Shown: positions 1-8,910, numbered from the stretch's first letter. The stretch: 32,148 bases of DNA from Verrucomicrobiaceae bacterium (GCA_024229495.1 JAAESJ010000240.1:1-32148); one strand, 5' to 3'. The notes: generated by a model from the letters alone, not told the origin. Translations and numbers: made by a program.

Positions 1-34
1 GGAAGGGAATCGTGCGCGTGAGTTCCCCAATCAT
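1..34 (-). CDS. possible N-terminus of the gene downstream of pheA (partial)
   Basis: After the pheA stop, the minus strand has an ATG at 34..32 and stays open to the window edge. It encodes only about 11 residues, beginning MIGELTRTIPF. That is too short to identify. The position directly downstream of pheA would suit another aromatic amino acid gene such as prephenate dehydrogenase, but this is a guess from context. It could also be non-coding. Confidence 0.22.
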   Translation of the reverse strand, partial: MIGELTRTIPF

Positions 35-73
35 CGCCCAGTCGATCAGACCCCCACAAGGTTCAGGCAGTCT

Positions 74-1138
74 TCAACACTCGGTATCCGGATAACTTCC
101 CAGAATCTTCATGAAGCTGCAGTGTGCCTCAAGCTTGCCAAGTGCCTCGGCAAGTTCCGGATCCAGACAATGCCCGACGATATCCACAAAGAAGTAGTAT
201 TCCCAGTCACGCCTCTTTGAAGGCCTGCTCTCGATCTTGGACATATTGATCTTGAAGGAATTGAAGGGCTGCAGCGCATCAAAGAGCGATCCCGGCTTAT
301 CCCGCACCGAGAACATGACCGAGGTCCGGTCATTGCCGGTGGAAGGGCAGGTGTTGTGGCTGAGGACCAGGAAGCGGGTGGTGTTTGTCGCACGGTCCTG
401 GATTGCCTCCTCAAGAATGGTGAGACCGTTTAAGTTCGCCGCCAGTTTCCCACCAAGGGCAGCTGCCCCGGGCTCCTTGGCAACGATGGCCGCCGCCCGG
501 GTCGTGCTCGAGACTTCAATCAGTTCAGCGGCGGGAAAATGCTTATGAATCCAATCACGGCACTGCCCGAAGACCTGGGGATGGGAATAGAGCTTGGTAA
601 TCTCCTCACGGGGAATATTGGCCATCAGAGCATTCTCGATGGGCAGCAGAATTTGAGCGCAGATCTTCAATGGGGAATCGGCAAACATGTCGAGAGTATG
701 ATTGACCGCTCCCTCCGTCGAGTTCTCGATCGGCACCACGCCGTAATCCGCCTGCTTCCTGGCAACCTGATCAAACACATCGGACAGGCTGTCCTGCTCC
801 GCGTAGCTGACACTGTGCCCGAACTTATTGACCGCAGCCTGGTGCGTCCAGGTGCCCTTCGGGCCAAGATAGGCAATCTTCAGGTTCTCCTCAAGGGCCA
901 AGGCTGCAGACATGATCTCACGGTAAATGGCCCGGATCGATTTCTCCGGCAGCCGTCCCTCACTCTTGGCCACCAGGGACTGCAGGAGACTCTCCTCGCG
1001 CTCCGGTGCATAAATCTCCAACCCGTCCTTTTTCTTGATCTCTCCAACCTGATGCACAAGGTCCGCCCTCTCGTTAAGCAGGCGCAGCAACTCACTGTCG
1101 AGCTTATCGATCTTCTTCCGGATATCCTCAAGCGACAT
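74..1138 (-). CDS. pheA: bifunctional chorismate mutase / prephenate dehydratase (P-protein)
   Basis: This cytoplasmic enzyme converts chorismate to prephenate and then to phenylpyruvate, the committed steps to phenylalanine. The 354-residue length is normal for the fused P-protein. Residues 1-85 form an AroQ-type chorismate mutase helix bundle (start MSLEDIRKKIDKLDSELLRL). Prephenate dehydratase begins near residue 88 (IAYLGPKGTWTHQAA) and includes the substrate motif NTTRFLVL. The C-terminal ACT domain contains the ESRP motif expected for phenylalanine feedback binding. The ATG at 1138 gives the usual family N-terminus; no Shine-Dalgarno sequence is visible. It lies 38 bases after scpB on the same strand, so co-transcription is likely. 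Confidence 0.95.
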   Translation of the reverse strand: MSLEDIRKKIDKLDSELLRLLNERADLVHQVGEIKKKDGLEIYAPEREESLLQSLVAKSEGRLPEKSIRAIYREIMSAALALEENLKIAYLGPKGTWTHQAAVNKFGHSVSYAEQDSLSDVFDQVARKQADYGVVPIENSTEGAVNHTLDMFADSPLKICAQILLPIENALMANIPREEITKLYSHPQVFGQCRDWIHKHFPAAELIEVSSTTRAAAIVAKEPGAAALGGKLAANLNGLTILEEAIQDRATNTTRFLVLSHNTCPSTGNDRTSVMFSVRDKPGSLFDALQPFNSFKINMSKIESRPSKRRDWEYYFFVDIVGHCLDPELAEALGKLEAHCSFMKILGSYPDTEC

Positions 1139-1176
1139 GATAACAGGCTATTGTTAGCTGAATTCTCCAGTCCCGG

Positions 1177-1938
1177 CTAGGGCTTTGATGGCTCCGGTTC
1201 ATCCTGACTGACGGTAGATTCCTCAACATCACTCTCATCCACTGCTGTCTCCGGATCAGCCCCTGGCTGCTTGTCGCTCTCTCTGCCGTCGCCCTCTGCA
1301 TTCGCCGCATCGACCTCGCTACCTGTCTCAGCCAGCGGCAATTGCTCCTCGGTGACCTCCGCTTGTTCCTCCGGCTGAGGTAATGGAACCTGACGTAATT
1401 CAATGGCATTGGGAAGCTCATCAACCCCCTTGATGCCAAAATGCTCCAGGAATGCACTCGAGGTCTCATAAAGCAGAGGCCGACCGGGCAGGTCCGCCCG
1501 GCCGCTGATACTCACCAGTCCCCGGTCAACGAGCGTCTGCATCACCCCGTCCACGTTGACTCCACGCACCGCCTCAATGGCAGCCCTCGTGATGGGTTGT
1601 CGGTAGGCAATAATAGCCAGTGTCTCGAGGGCAGGAGGGCTCAACCGTGACGCTTTCTGCCCAGGGTATAGTTCGCGGACATAAACACCGTATTCAGCAC
1701 GGGTATAGAGCTTCCACCCGGTGGAACGCTCCTCAGCCACAAAAGGCGAGCCATTCCTCTCATACTCTTCATTGATCTCAAGTATCGCGGCATCCACATC
1801 CTTCATCTTTGTCCCCTGCAATTGCTCAGGAGCATCCTCACGGGCGGCTATCCTGCGCACAATCTTTGCAATCGCCTTGCTCGTTAAGGGATCCTGTGAG
1901 GCAAAGATGAGTGCCTCAACGATCTTATTTAGTGTCAT
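1177..1938 (-). CDS. scpB: segregation and condensation protein B (ScpB)
   Basis: ScpB is the winged-helix dimer that joins ScpA and SMC in the bacterial condensin complex for chromosome compaction and segregation. The N-terminus MTLNKIVEALIFASQDPLT and the later stretch ETLAIIAYRQPITRAAIEAVRGV are characteristic of the family, as is LPGRPLLYETSSAFLEHFGI. From the ATG at 1938 the protein has 253 residues. An in-frame TTG at 1962 would add eight residues, but ATG matches the family start. The last 65 or so residues form a highly acidic Glu/Asp/Ser/Pro-rich tail that looks disordered and lies beyond the usual ScpB core. It sits between ompH and pheA on the same strand. No scpA is visible in the window. 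Confidence 0.93.
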   Translation of the reverse strand: MTLNKIVEALIFASQDPLTSKAIAKIVRRIAAREDAPEQLQGTKMKDVDAAILEINEEYERNGSPFVAEERSTGWKLYTRAEYGVYVRELYPGQKASRLSPPALETLAIIAYRQPITRAAIEAVRGVNVDGVMQTLVDRGLVSISGRADLPGRPLLYETSSAFLEHFGIKGVDELPNAIELRQVPLPQPEEQAEVTEEQLPLAETGSEVDAANAEGDGRESDKQPGADPETAVDESDVEESTVSQDEPEPSKP

Positions 1939-2120
1939 CGGTGGTAATTTAATTGGTGCCAACCGCCCCTGCCCGCCGGTTACTTACCCCGACAGGACGA
2001 TCTGGCCGCTTCAAGAATAGGAGGAGAAGACGGGAATTCAAGTTCCTTGAGCCGCCCCCTTTAAAAAGAGCCTGCCGCCCTAGCGGATGCATTATCCAAA
2101 GAGGCCAATGTAAAGGAAGA

Positions 2121-2720
2121 CTACTTGGCCCCGGCATTCAGCTTGGCAATCATTTCCGAACTGAAGTCACGGGCATCCTTCGAATAAAGTAAGAACAAAA
2201 TTCCCTGTTTTCCACGGGCAGACCTGTCCAGAACCAAATCGTAACCAGCTTGGCTGGCATGCTTGGTCACCTCGTCACGAATCTCCTTGAGCAACACGTC
2301 TCGCTCCCTGTTAAACATCTCCAGTAATTGCAACTCTCGACGCCGCGCAAACTCTAATAATTCAGATCGCACCGCCCTGGCCTCCCCAATAACCTGATTA
2401 GCTTGCTTTTGCCTTTCACTCTTCACTGCCACGGTCAGTTCCGGGTCCTTCATGGATTTCTGCAAGCCGTTGATCTTCTCCAGCAACTCCTTGAGCTTTG
2501 CCTCCTGGTCAGCGACTTCCTTGCGCGCGCCTTCCTTCCGACTGGACAAATTTTTCTCGGCTTCCTTGGTCTTGTAATATTCCCCAAAAACACGAGCCAT
2601 ATCGAGCACCCCCACCTTGACCTCCTGCCCATGCACTGAAGGTAAAAATACCGGCATGGTCAATGCCGCTAATAAAAAGGCTGCAAGTCGGTTTCTCACG
2701 CCGGGAACTCTACCGGCCAT
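2121..2720 (-). CDS. OmpH/Skp-family periplasmic chaperone
   Basis: This is probably a periplasmic chaperone of the Skp/OmpH family, which holds unfolded outer-membrane proteins on their way to the BAM complex. The chosen start (ATG at 2720) gives a textbook signal peptide: basic MAGRVPGVRNR, a hydrophobic core, then cleavage near SVHG-Q. The mature start EVKVGVLDMARVFGEYYKTKEAE matches the Skp opening strand and first helix. It is followed by a long charged coiled coil (roughly residues 45-140) and a C-terminal strand containing YDLVLDRSA. An upstream in-frame ATG at 2783 would add 21 residues ahead of the signal peptide, which makes it less likely. The gene diverges from the HEAT/TPR gene at 2909 and precedes scpB. 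No bamA or lpxD is present nearby. Confidence 0.8.
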   Translation of the reverse strand: MAGRVPGVRNRLAAFLLAALTMPVFLPSVHGQEVKVGVLDMARVFGEYYKTKEAEKNLSSRKEGARKEVADQEAKLKELLEKINGLQKSMKDPELTVAVKSERQKQANQVIGEARAVRSELLEFARRRELQLLEMFNRERDVLLKEIRDEVTKHASQAGYDLVLDRSARGKQGILFLLYSKDARDFSSEMIAKLNAGAK

Positions 2721-2790
2721 GGGAGAAGAGTCAAAACAGAAACGTGATAATTCAATGGAATGATTGACCTGTGATGCATTCATGCAATCC

Positions 2791-2858
2791 GTTCGATTAC
2801 AATAATTCCCGACAAATCCATAAATAAAACCATGGAGTGATTATATTATGGATCGAAC
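2791..2858. repeat. interrupted inverted repeat in the divergent ompH/TPR promoter region
   Basis: The right arm at 2846-2858 reads TTATGGATCGAAC. Its complement is found on the left in two pieces, GTTCGAT at 2791-2797 and ATCCATAA at 2816-2823. The left arm therefore looks like a 13-base arm with about 20 bases inserted. A CCATGG sits between the arms. The position between two divergent genes suggests a regulatory role, but this is inference. Confidence 0.45.
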
Positions 2859-2908
2859 AGTGATAATTTCCCGTTTCCCTAGCGGAAACCCCACGCTAAA
2901 ATGGGTTC

Positions 2909-5593
2909 ATGGCATCTAGTGGATACCTCAGGCGATCAGGGCTCCCCCTCATCCTCATCTTTACCCTGGCAACCTGCGCTCTGTTCCCATACTCCCGCTC
3001 TGCAGAAGACGGAAATGGAAAACCATCAGTGAAGCCCACAAAGGAGGAAATCCTTAAAGCCATCAATGACTTGAAATCAGATGATTTTAAATTACGGGAA
3101 GCTGCCACAAAAAAAATCTGGCAGATGGGGCGCAGCGCCGAACCTTATCTCAGGCAGGCAGTTGGTGAAGATTCCGCAGAACTCCATTATCGAGGAACCA
3201 AGATCCTGAGTGAATTCAAGCTGGGGCTCTACCCAGACACTCCTGAAAACATCCGTAATCTGGTTCAAAGCTATCGCACGGGCATTGGCAACGCCAAGGA
3301 ATTGGCAATTAACCGCCTCATCGAAATGGGGGAAACCGATATACTCATCAAACTCGTCAAGCAGGAGAATGACCCGAATCTCCGTGCGTCTGTAGCGACA
3401 AGGATTGCAGCCAATGTTGATGAAGTGGCGCCCGGTCTTATCCTCAATGACCAGCTGCAAGAAGCACAGGATCTCCTTGAACTCGCGGCGCTGAGCCCAT
3501 CCGGGATGCGCAGCTACTCGGTATTCCTACTCCAAACAGGAAAACTTGATCAAGAAATCCAGAATCAACAGAAACTTCTCAACGACTCAAGAACTGATGC
3601 CGAGCTCCTTGCCTGGATGCTGCGCATCCGGGGCGACTTTACTGAGGCTGAGCAAATATTCACCAAGCTGGGAGACACCTCCCGCGCACGGGAAACACGT
3701 GTTGCCGCAGGAGATCTGCAGGCATACGCAGAAATGTTCACCGACCCTAGTCGACGCACCACCGACACCCTGGGATTTGCAGCTGCTTCAGCACGCCTTG
3801 CCGGAGATATGGACAAATTTTCGCGCATCGCCGGAGACATTGAACAATATGCAAAAGCATTGCCTGACGAACTGGACCGCTGCCTGAATGCACTGATCAT
3901 TAACGGGGATTTCAATCGTGCATACCGCCTTGCTGCAACCCTTGACCAATCAGAACTGGCTAACATGGAAATGTGGCGGTACCGTTTTGATGATGCGTTC
4001 AAAGCTCTCGGGATAGCTGAAGCCAAAGCGCCCTACGATAAATGGCTTAGCGACTTTAAGAAGGACTTCAAAGTCGCTGCAGAAACCGAGATTGATGGCA
4101 CTATCCTGCCTGCGGTTAAGATTGCAGAGAGCTGTATCCTGACCGGGCAAACCGCGAAGGCAGATGGGATCATGCGGTCAACGGCCGCATTACTTGAGGC
4201 AAGAAATACCAGCCTTCTGCCACTGATCTACCGGGAGACCCAGCTTGGCCTCGATCGACTGGCTCGCACACACGCAATCCAGGCAATGAAACTCGAGATC
4301 GAGGGTGACGTGATTGATGCATTATTCCCCCTCGGCGATGAAGCAAGGGCCAGGAAGTGCTGGGAACACATCCACAGAAAGTTCGCAGATGAGACGGTAG
4401 AGCTAAAGCTTGATAGAATGTCAGCACTTTTTGGCATCGATCCTAAGCAGCGCGCCAAGGAGTGCCGGGAGGAAACCATTAAGTCACTGGTTGACTCAGC
4501 CGAGGCAACCAAACAGGTCGAGACGGGAAAAGAACTCTGGCAAACAGTTGCTTTCCTGGCACGCCTGCATGAGCAATGGGATCTTGCCGCCAAGGCCACC
4601 GGCAAATGGTTACAATTGCTGGGAGAAGAGGCGTTGTGGTATAACCTCATGGCATATGGCGATATCTTAATGAGTGCCGGCAAACCTGAAATGGCGATTG
4701 CCCAATATGATAAAGCCTGGCAAATCGAGCCCTCCAACCCCACCCTGCTCTACCTCAAGGCAGTAGCACTCCAATCCGCAGGCAAAGTCGACATGGGGGC
4801 AAGCCTCAAGAAAAAAGCCACACTCATGGCCACCGGCGACATCAATAAACGCCATTATCTCGCCTACTATATGTGGCTGCACAATGACGCAGAAATGGCC
4901 AGGAAACAGGACGAGTTGATCCTCAGGCTGGCCAATCCCCGAGAAGGGGCCCATCCGGAAGCCCTAAGGCGCAAGTATGCTGATCTCAAATTGCATGGCA
5001 CTGCCGGTGAAGCTGCTACAGCCCTTGAGTGCTACATGCTCTCCAAAATGCAGCCGGTGAACCAGCGCAATGTTATCAGTCGAAAAGCCGCCCTGAGCTA
5101 CGCAATCGACCTGGGAACCCTGCAGGCAAAAAGCTTGCTAAAGGCAGGGAATATAAAGCAAGCAACTGCAAAAATAGCCCACCTCCAGCAATTCAACTCC
5201 TCAGACAGCTCAATGCTGGAAGACATTTACCAGCTTCTTGTCAATGCCGGCAGCGGGGAAAAAGCAGACGAGCTGTTCACTACCAGCTACGCCACCTGTA
5301 AGGCAGTGGCTGATCAGTTCCCGGAGCGGGCACAACATCACAACAACCTGGCATGGCTACTCTCACGCTGTGCAAAGAAACTTGATGAAGGCTTAAAGCA
5401 CGCAAACAAAGCTGTCGAACTAGAGCCAGGCAATGGCGCCTTTCTTGACACCCTGGCAGAAACCCATTTCCAGATGGGAAATCGCAATCAGGCAGTCGCA
5501 ATCTCCGAAAAAGCGGTTGCAATATTAAATGATGACGCCCAAGTAAAACGGCAACTTGAAAGGTTCAAGCATGGTAAGCCTGCCGACCGGTAA
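2909..5593 (+). CDS. secreted HEAT/TPR-repeat protein, function unknown
   Basis: This 894-residue exported repeat protein has no recognisable catalytic domain. Residues 1-31 form a signal peptide (basic start, hydrophobic LPLILIFTLATCALFPYS, cleavage near SRSA-ED). Residues 45-105 resemble a HEAT-type helical repeat of the kind seen in PVC-group secreted proteins (DDFKLREAATKKIWQMG). Most of the remainder is degenerate helical repeats. Clear TPRs occur around residues 590-650 (AYGDILMSAGKPEMAIAQYD) and near the C-terminus (HHNNLAWLLSRCAKKLDEGL, then FLDTLAETHFQMGNRNQAVA). It lies 62 bases before the PQQ beta-propeller gene on the same strand, so the two may act together in the envelope. A scaffold role is inference. 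The start has a good signal peptide but no Shine-Dalgarno sequence. Confidence 0.8.
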   Translation: MASSGYLRRSGLPLILIFTLATCALFPYSRSAEDGNGKPSVKPTKEEILKAINDLKSDDFKLREAATKKIWQMGRSAEPYLRQAVGEDSAELHYRGTKILSEFKLGLYPDTPENIRNLVQSYRTGIGNAKELAINRLIEMGETDILIKLVKQENDPNLRASVATRIAANVDEVAPGLILNDQLQEAQDLLELAALSPSGMRSYSVFLLQTGKLDQEIQNQQKLLNDSRTDAELLAWMLRIRGDFTEAEQIFTKLGDTSRARETRVAAGDLQAYAEMFTDPSRRTTDTLGFAAASARLAGDMDKFSRIAGDIEQYAKALPDELDRCLNALIINGDFNRAYRLAATLDQSELANMEMWRYRFDDAFKALGIAEAKAPYDKWLSDFKKDFKVAAETEIDGTILPAVKIAESCILTGQTAKADGIMRSTAALLEARNTSLLPLIYRETQLGLDRLARTHAIQAMKLEIEGDVIDALFPLGDEARARKCWEHIHRKFADETVELKLDRMSALFGIDPKQRAKECREETIKSLVDSAEATKQVETGKELWQTVAFLARLHEQWDLAAKATGKWLQLLGEEALWYNLMAYGDILMSAGKPEMAIAQYDKAWQIEPSNPTLLYLKAVALQSAGKVDMGASLKKKATLMATGDINKRHYLAYYMWLHNDAEMARKQDELILRLANPREGAHPEALRRKYADLKLHGTAGEAATALECYMLSKMQPVNQRNVISRKAALSYAIDLGTLQAKSLLKAGNIKQATAKIAHLQQFNSSDSSMLEDIYQLLVNAGSGEKADELFTTSYATCKAVADQFPERAQHHNNLAWLLSRCAKKLDEGLKHANKAVELEPGNGAFLDTLAETHFQMGNRNQAVAISEKAVAILNDDAQVKRQLERFKHGKPADR

Positions 5594-5655
5594 CAGGCTC
5601 CAGGCTCACTTCCAGCTCAAGATTCAGCACCCTGAACACTTACCCCAACTCCAGC

Positions 5656-6894
5656 ATGCTTAAATCAGCAATATTCATATTCATATTCGTAGGCTCCACG
5701 GCTTCCCTGTTCTCAAAACCCCAGGCCTGGGAACAATGGCGCGGCCCAAGCCGTGATGGAAGAATCCTAGATCAAACAACCAAGTGGCCATCTGACCTGT
5801 CGAGCGTTAAGGCAACATGGCGCAAAGACCTTAACGAAGGATACTCCAGCCCAATCGTCACCACAGACCTCGTCTTTACGGTGGAAACAAAGGATAAAGC
5901 AGATGAAGTTGTCAGGGCTTTCGACAGAAAAAGCGGCAACCAGTTGTGGGAAACCTCATGGAAAGGTTCAATGAAGGTTCCTTTCTTTGCCCGCAAGAAT
6001 GGCAGCTGGGTCCGTTCAACTCCGGCATATTCAAATGGGACCCTGTATGTGGGAGGAATACGTGAGGTCCTTGTTGCCCTCGACGGGAAAACCGGCAAGG
6101 AGAAGTGGCGCATCGACTTCGTTGAACGGGGGAAATCGGGTGTGCCGACCTTTGGTTTTGTTTCATCCCCACTTATTGAAGGTGATTTTCTCTACATCCA
6201 AGCTGGCGCGGAAGTAACAAAGATAAGGTGCTCTGATGGGAAAAAAATATGGGGAGCAATGAAAGATGGACGCGCAATGTATGGCAGCGCGTTCTCTTCA
6301 CTCGTGATCGCAGAAGTCGCCGGCAAGGATCAACTCCTTGCCCAAACCCGAGAAGAACTCGCGGGATTGGACCTTGCCAGCGGCAAGGTAATGTGGAGAT
6401 ACAAGGTGAAGGCATTCCGCGGGATGAATATTCTCACCCCAACCATTATCGGAGACACGCTTTTTACCAGCACCTACGGAGGAGGAAGCTCCCTGTTTAC
6501 CATCTCCACTGACAATGATGGGATGAATATCTCAAAAACATGGTCTAACAAAACAGAAGGCTACATGTCCTCACCCATAACCCACGAGGGTCATGTCTAC
6601 ATGCACGGGCGCGACAAGAGGTTCCACTGCTTTGAAGCAAAAACCGGGAACCTGAAATGGAGCTCTGTGAAAAAATTCAGTGACTATGCCTCTCTGGTCG
6701 CCAACAAGGAAAGAGCCCTTGCCCTCACCGCAGACGGCAACCTGTTGCTCATCGAGCTGAGCCCTTCAGAGTTCAAGCTTGTGGACACGAAAAAAATATC
6801 TGATTCCCCCACATGGGCACACTTGGCCGTCTGCGGCGAAGAACTCTTTGTCAGGGAACTTAAAGGACTGGCCAAGCTGCAGTGGCCCCAATAA
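5656..6894 (+). CDS. secreted PQQ-type beta-propeller repeat protein
   Basis: This 412-residue exported beta-propeller resembles the PQQ-binding-like/BamB repeat class. A signal peptide covers residues 1-20 (MLKSAIFIFIFVGSTASLFS). It is followed by WEQWRGPSRDGRI, a typical opening for PVC-group PQQ-like proteins. At least five blades can be seen from their xxALDxxTGKxxW pattern: VVRAFDRKSGNQLWE, VALDGKTGKEKWR, IRCSDGKKIWG, GLDLASGKVMWRY and CFEAKTGNLKWS. There are no dehydrogenase catalytic signatures or heme motifs, so a binding or scaffolding role is more likely than alcohol oxidation. It follows the HEAT/TPR gene and converges on ilvD. A true BamB role in outer-membrane assembly cannot be shown from sequence alone. 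Confidence 0.82.
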   Translation: MLKSAIFIFIFVGSTASLFSKPQAWEQWRGPSRDGRILDQTTKWPSDLSSVKATWRKDLNEGYSSPIVTTDLVFTVETKDKADEVVRAFDRKSGNQLWETSWKGSMKVPFFARKNGSWVRSTPAYSNGTLYVGGIREVLVALDGKTGKEKWRIDFVERGKSGVPTFGFVSSPLIEGDFLYIQAGAEVTKIRCSDGKKIWGAMKDGRAMYGSAFSSLVIAEVAGKDQLLAQTREELAGLDLASGKVMWRYKVKAFRGMNILTPTIIGDTLFTSTYGGGSSLFTISTDNDGMNISKTWSNKTEGYMSSPITHEGHVYMHGRDKRFHCFEAKTGNLKWSSVKKFSDYASLVANKERALALTADGNLLLIELSPSEFKLVDTKKISDSPTWAHLAVCGEELFVRELKGLAKLQWPQ

Positions 6895-6917
6895 TTATCG
6901 CTTAATTAGCAGCCACA

Positions 6918-6939
6918 GCATTCCCTGATCAGGGAATGC
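6918..6939. terminator. perfect 22-bp palindrome over the ilvD stop codon, likely bidirectional terminator hairpin
   Basis: The half-site GCATTCCCTGA at 6918-6928 is followed directly by its exact reverse complement. As RNA this can fold as a 9-bp stem with a GATC loop on either strand. It lies between the convergent PQQ-propeller and ilvD genes, and the ilvD stop (6931..6929) falls at its centre. No U-tract follows on either side, so a classical Rho-independent terminator is not certain. Confidence 0.45.
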
Positions 6940-8779
6940 GCTTGTCCGTAACGGCACCTTCAGAGGCAGAAGTGACTGTGCTGGCATATTTGGCAAGCAC
7001 CCCACGCGTATAGCGAGGCTCGGGTTGCTCCCACTCCTTGAGCCGTTTATCAATCTCGGCCTGTGACAACTCAAGACGCACTTCACTTTTCTCCGCATCA
7101 ATAGTGATTTTATCTCCATCCTGAATAACAGCTATTGGGCCTCCACAATAAGCCTCAGGCGTAATGTGCCCAACCACAAACCCACGCGTGCCACCACTGA
7201 AACGACCATCGGTAATCAGTGCCACATCATTGCCAAGACCACGCCCCATGATGGCCGATGTAGGCCCAAGCATCTCACGCATGCCCGGTCCTCCCTTTGG
7301 TCCCTCGTAGCGTATAACAACAACATCTCCGGCAACTACCTTACCGGCCAGGATCGCTTTCTGGGCAACCTCCTCTGAATCATAAACCTTGGCAGTTCCC
7401 TTGAAGTTACTGCCCTCATGTCCACTGATCTTTGCCACCGCACCCTCCGGTGCAATATTGCCGCGCATGATCACCAAGTGACTGGTCTTTTTAATCGGAG
7501 AATCAAACTTGCTGATAATATCCTGTCCTGCCGGATACTTGAGTTCGGATCGATTGATATTCTGTTTCAAGGTCTTACCGGTCACCGTCAGGCAATCACC
7601 GTGCAACAAACCCTCCTTAAGGAGCATGCGCATCAGCGGCACAGTGCCGCCAATATGCACCAAATCAGCCATGACGTGCTTGCCACTGGGCTTTAAATCT
7701 GCAAGGACAGGGGTCTTCTTGCCAATGCGAGTGAAATCATCAATGCTCAGCGGCACGTTTGCCGCATCGGCAATGGCCAGCAGGTGCAAAACTGCATTGG
7801 TTGAGCCTCCCAGCGCGATCACCATTGTGATGGCATTCTCAAAGGACTCCTTGCAGAGGATGTCAGAAGGCCGAATCCCCTTCTGCAAGAGGAAATTCAC
7901 TGCTGCTCCAGCCTCCATGGCATCTCGCATCTTATCGCTGTGAATCGCTGCCTGTGCTGAACTATTGGGAAGACTCATTCCCATCGCCTCAATGGCACTG
8001 GACATTGTATTGGCTGTATACATGCCCCCGCAAGAACCTGCACCGGGAATAGCACACTCCTCAATAGCATCAAGTTGAAGGCGGTTAATCTCACCTCCTG
8101 CTCGCTTGCCAACGGCTTCGAAGACAGAGACGATATCAACGTCCTCGCCCCTATGGTCGCCGGGCATGATTGTGCCGCCATAGACAAAAACCGAAGGTCG
8201 GTCAAGACGAGCAGCCGCGAGCATGCAGCCTGGCATATTCTTGTCACAACCCCCAATCATTACCAATCCATCAAAACCCTGTGCGCATGCGACAGTCTCA
8301 ATCGAGTCTGCAATCACCTCCCGGGAGACAAGGGAATATTTCATGCCCTCTGTCCCCATCGATATGCCGTCAGAAACTGTAATGGTGTTAAAGATCACTC
8401 CCTTGCCACCAGTCGCATTAACCCCCTTTTCAGCTTCACGGGCAAGCTTGTCGATGTGCATGTTGCACGGAGTCAAATTGGCCCAGGTAGAAACAACCCC
8501 AACATGAGAGCGGGTAAAATCATCCTTACGAAAACCCACCGCATAAAGCATGGCCCGACTGGGTGCACGATCATCTCCATCAACAACGGATGAGGAAAAC
8601 TCACGCGGCTTGTATCTCGCCTTTCTCTTGGTGGCACGTGCCTTCTTCTTGGCGGTTGGCACCTTCTTCTTGGCGGCTGGCGCCTTCTTCTTGGCGGCTG
8701 GCGCCTTCTTCTTGGCGGCTGGCGCCTTCTTCTTGGCAGTAGTTTTTTTCGGCATCAAGGCGGGCATTTTGACGGTCAT
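6929..8779 (-). CDS. ilvD: dihydroxy-acid dehydratase with histone-H1-like N-terminal tail
   Basis: IlvD dehydrates 2,3-dihydroxy-3-methylbutanoate and 2,3-dihydroxy-3-methylpentanoate to the keto acids for valine and isoleucine. The enzyme core starts near residue 66 ([17 protein letters not shown]). It carries the three [2Fe-2S] cysteines in TPCN (C105), GGCDKNMPG (C178) and [16 protein letters not shown] (C250). The C-terminal domain is complete ([30 protein letters not shown]). Residues 9-57 are an added tail of heptads such as AKKKAPA, with no counterpart in ordinary IlvD. The total of 616 residues is about 55 more than usual. Starts are possible at 8779 (used here) or at the ATG at 8755 ([10 protein letters not shown]); the tail remains either way. 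It is convergent with the PQQ gene and divergent from serA. Confidence 0.95.
   Translation of the reverse strand: MTVKMPALMPKKTTAKKKAPAAKKKAPAAKKKAPAAKKKVPTAKKKARATKRKARYKPREFSSSVVDGDDRAPSRAMLYAVGFRKDDFTRSHVGVVSTWANLTPCNMHIDKLAREAEKGVNATGGKGVIFNTITVSDGISMGTEGMKYSLVSREVIADSIETVACAQGFDGLVMIGGCDKNMPGCMLAAARLDRPSVFVYGGTIMPGDHRGEDVDIVSVFEAVGKRAGGEINRLQLDAIEECAIPGAGSCGGMYTANTMSSAIEAMGMSLPNSSAQAAIHSDKMRDAMEAGAAVNFLLQKGIRPSDILCKESFENAITMVIALGGSTNAVLHLLAIADAANVPLSIDDFTRIGKKTPVLADLKPSGKHVMADLVHIGGTVPLMRMLLKEGLLHGDCLTVTGKTLKQNINRSELKYPAGQDIISKFDSPIKKTSHLVIMRGNIAPEGAVAKISGHEGSNFKGTAKVYDSEEVAQKAILAGKVVAGDVVVIRYEGPKGGPGMREMLGPTSAIMGRGLGNDVALITDGRFSGGTRGFVVGHITPEAYCGGPIAVIQDGDKITIDAEKSEVRLELSQAEIDKRLKEWEQPEPRYTRGVLAKYASTVTSASEGAVTDKRIP
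8638..8742 (-). repeat. five tandem 21-bp repeats encoding the Lys/Ala/Pro heptads of the IlvD tail
   Basis: Five consecutive 21-base units lie at 8638, 8659, 8680, 8701 and 8722. The 8680 and 8701 units are identical, and the others differ at one to a few positions. A more diverged sixth unit precedes them at 8617. In the ilvD frame each unit encodes a heptad of the AAKKKAP type, so the array adds residues without breaking the frame. Near-identity of the central units points to recent expansion by slippage or unequal recombination. Confidence 0.93.
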
Positions 8780-8873
8780 TGCACGAAGGTCAAGAGAAGA
8801 TGCTTACTTGAGAGCCTTATTTTTCGATCATTTAGAGGAATATCCGCTTGGCCATGATAAATTCTTACCCCAA

Positions 8874-8902
8874 TTGACAAGCAGCCAACCACCCCCTATT
8901 GA
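8874..8902 (+). promoter_or_regulatory. candidate sigma70-type promoter for serA
   Basis: A perfect TTGACA at 8874-8879 is followed after 17 bases by TATTGA at 8897-8902, a weak -10 match. Transcription from it would begin near 8908-8911, almost at the ATG at 8911, which would make the serA mRNA leaderless. The -10 is poor, so this remains a candidate only. Confidence 0.25.
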
Positions 8903-8910
8903 TGCCGCCC

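Noticed and set aside
539-1180. 213-codon open frame on the plus strand
   Set aside because: It lies opposite pheA, whose protein is clearly recognisable; the antisense product has no family features.
8617-8742. Short tandem repeats that could suggest a CRISPR-like array
   Set aside because: The units are contiguous, have no spacers and are in frame with ilvD; they encode heptads of the IlvD tail.
6929-8779. Possibility that the ilvD tail is a separate histone-like gene
   Set aside because: The frame is continuous with no stop or new start signal between the tail and the IlvD core.
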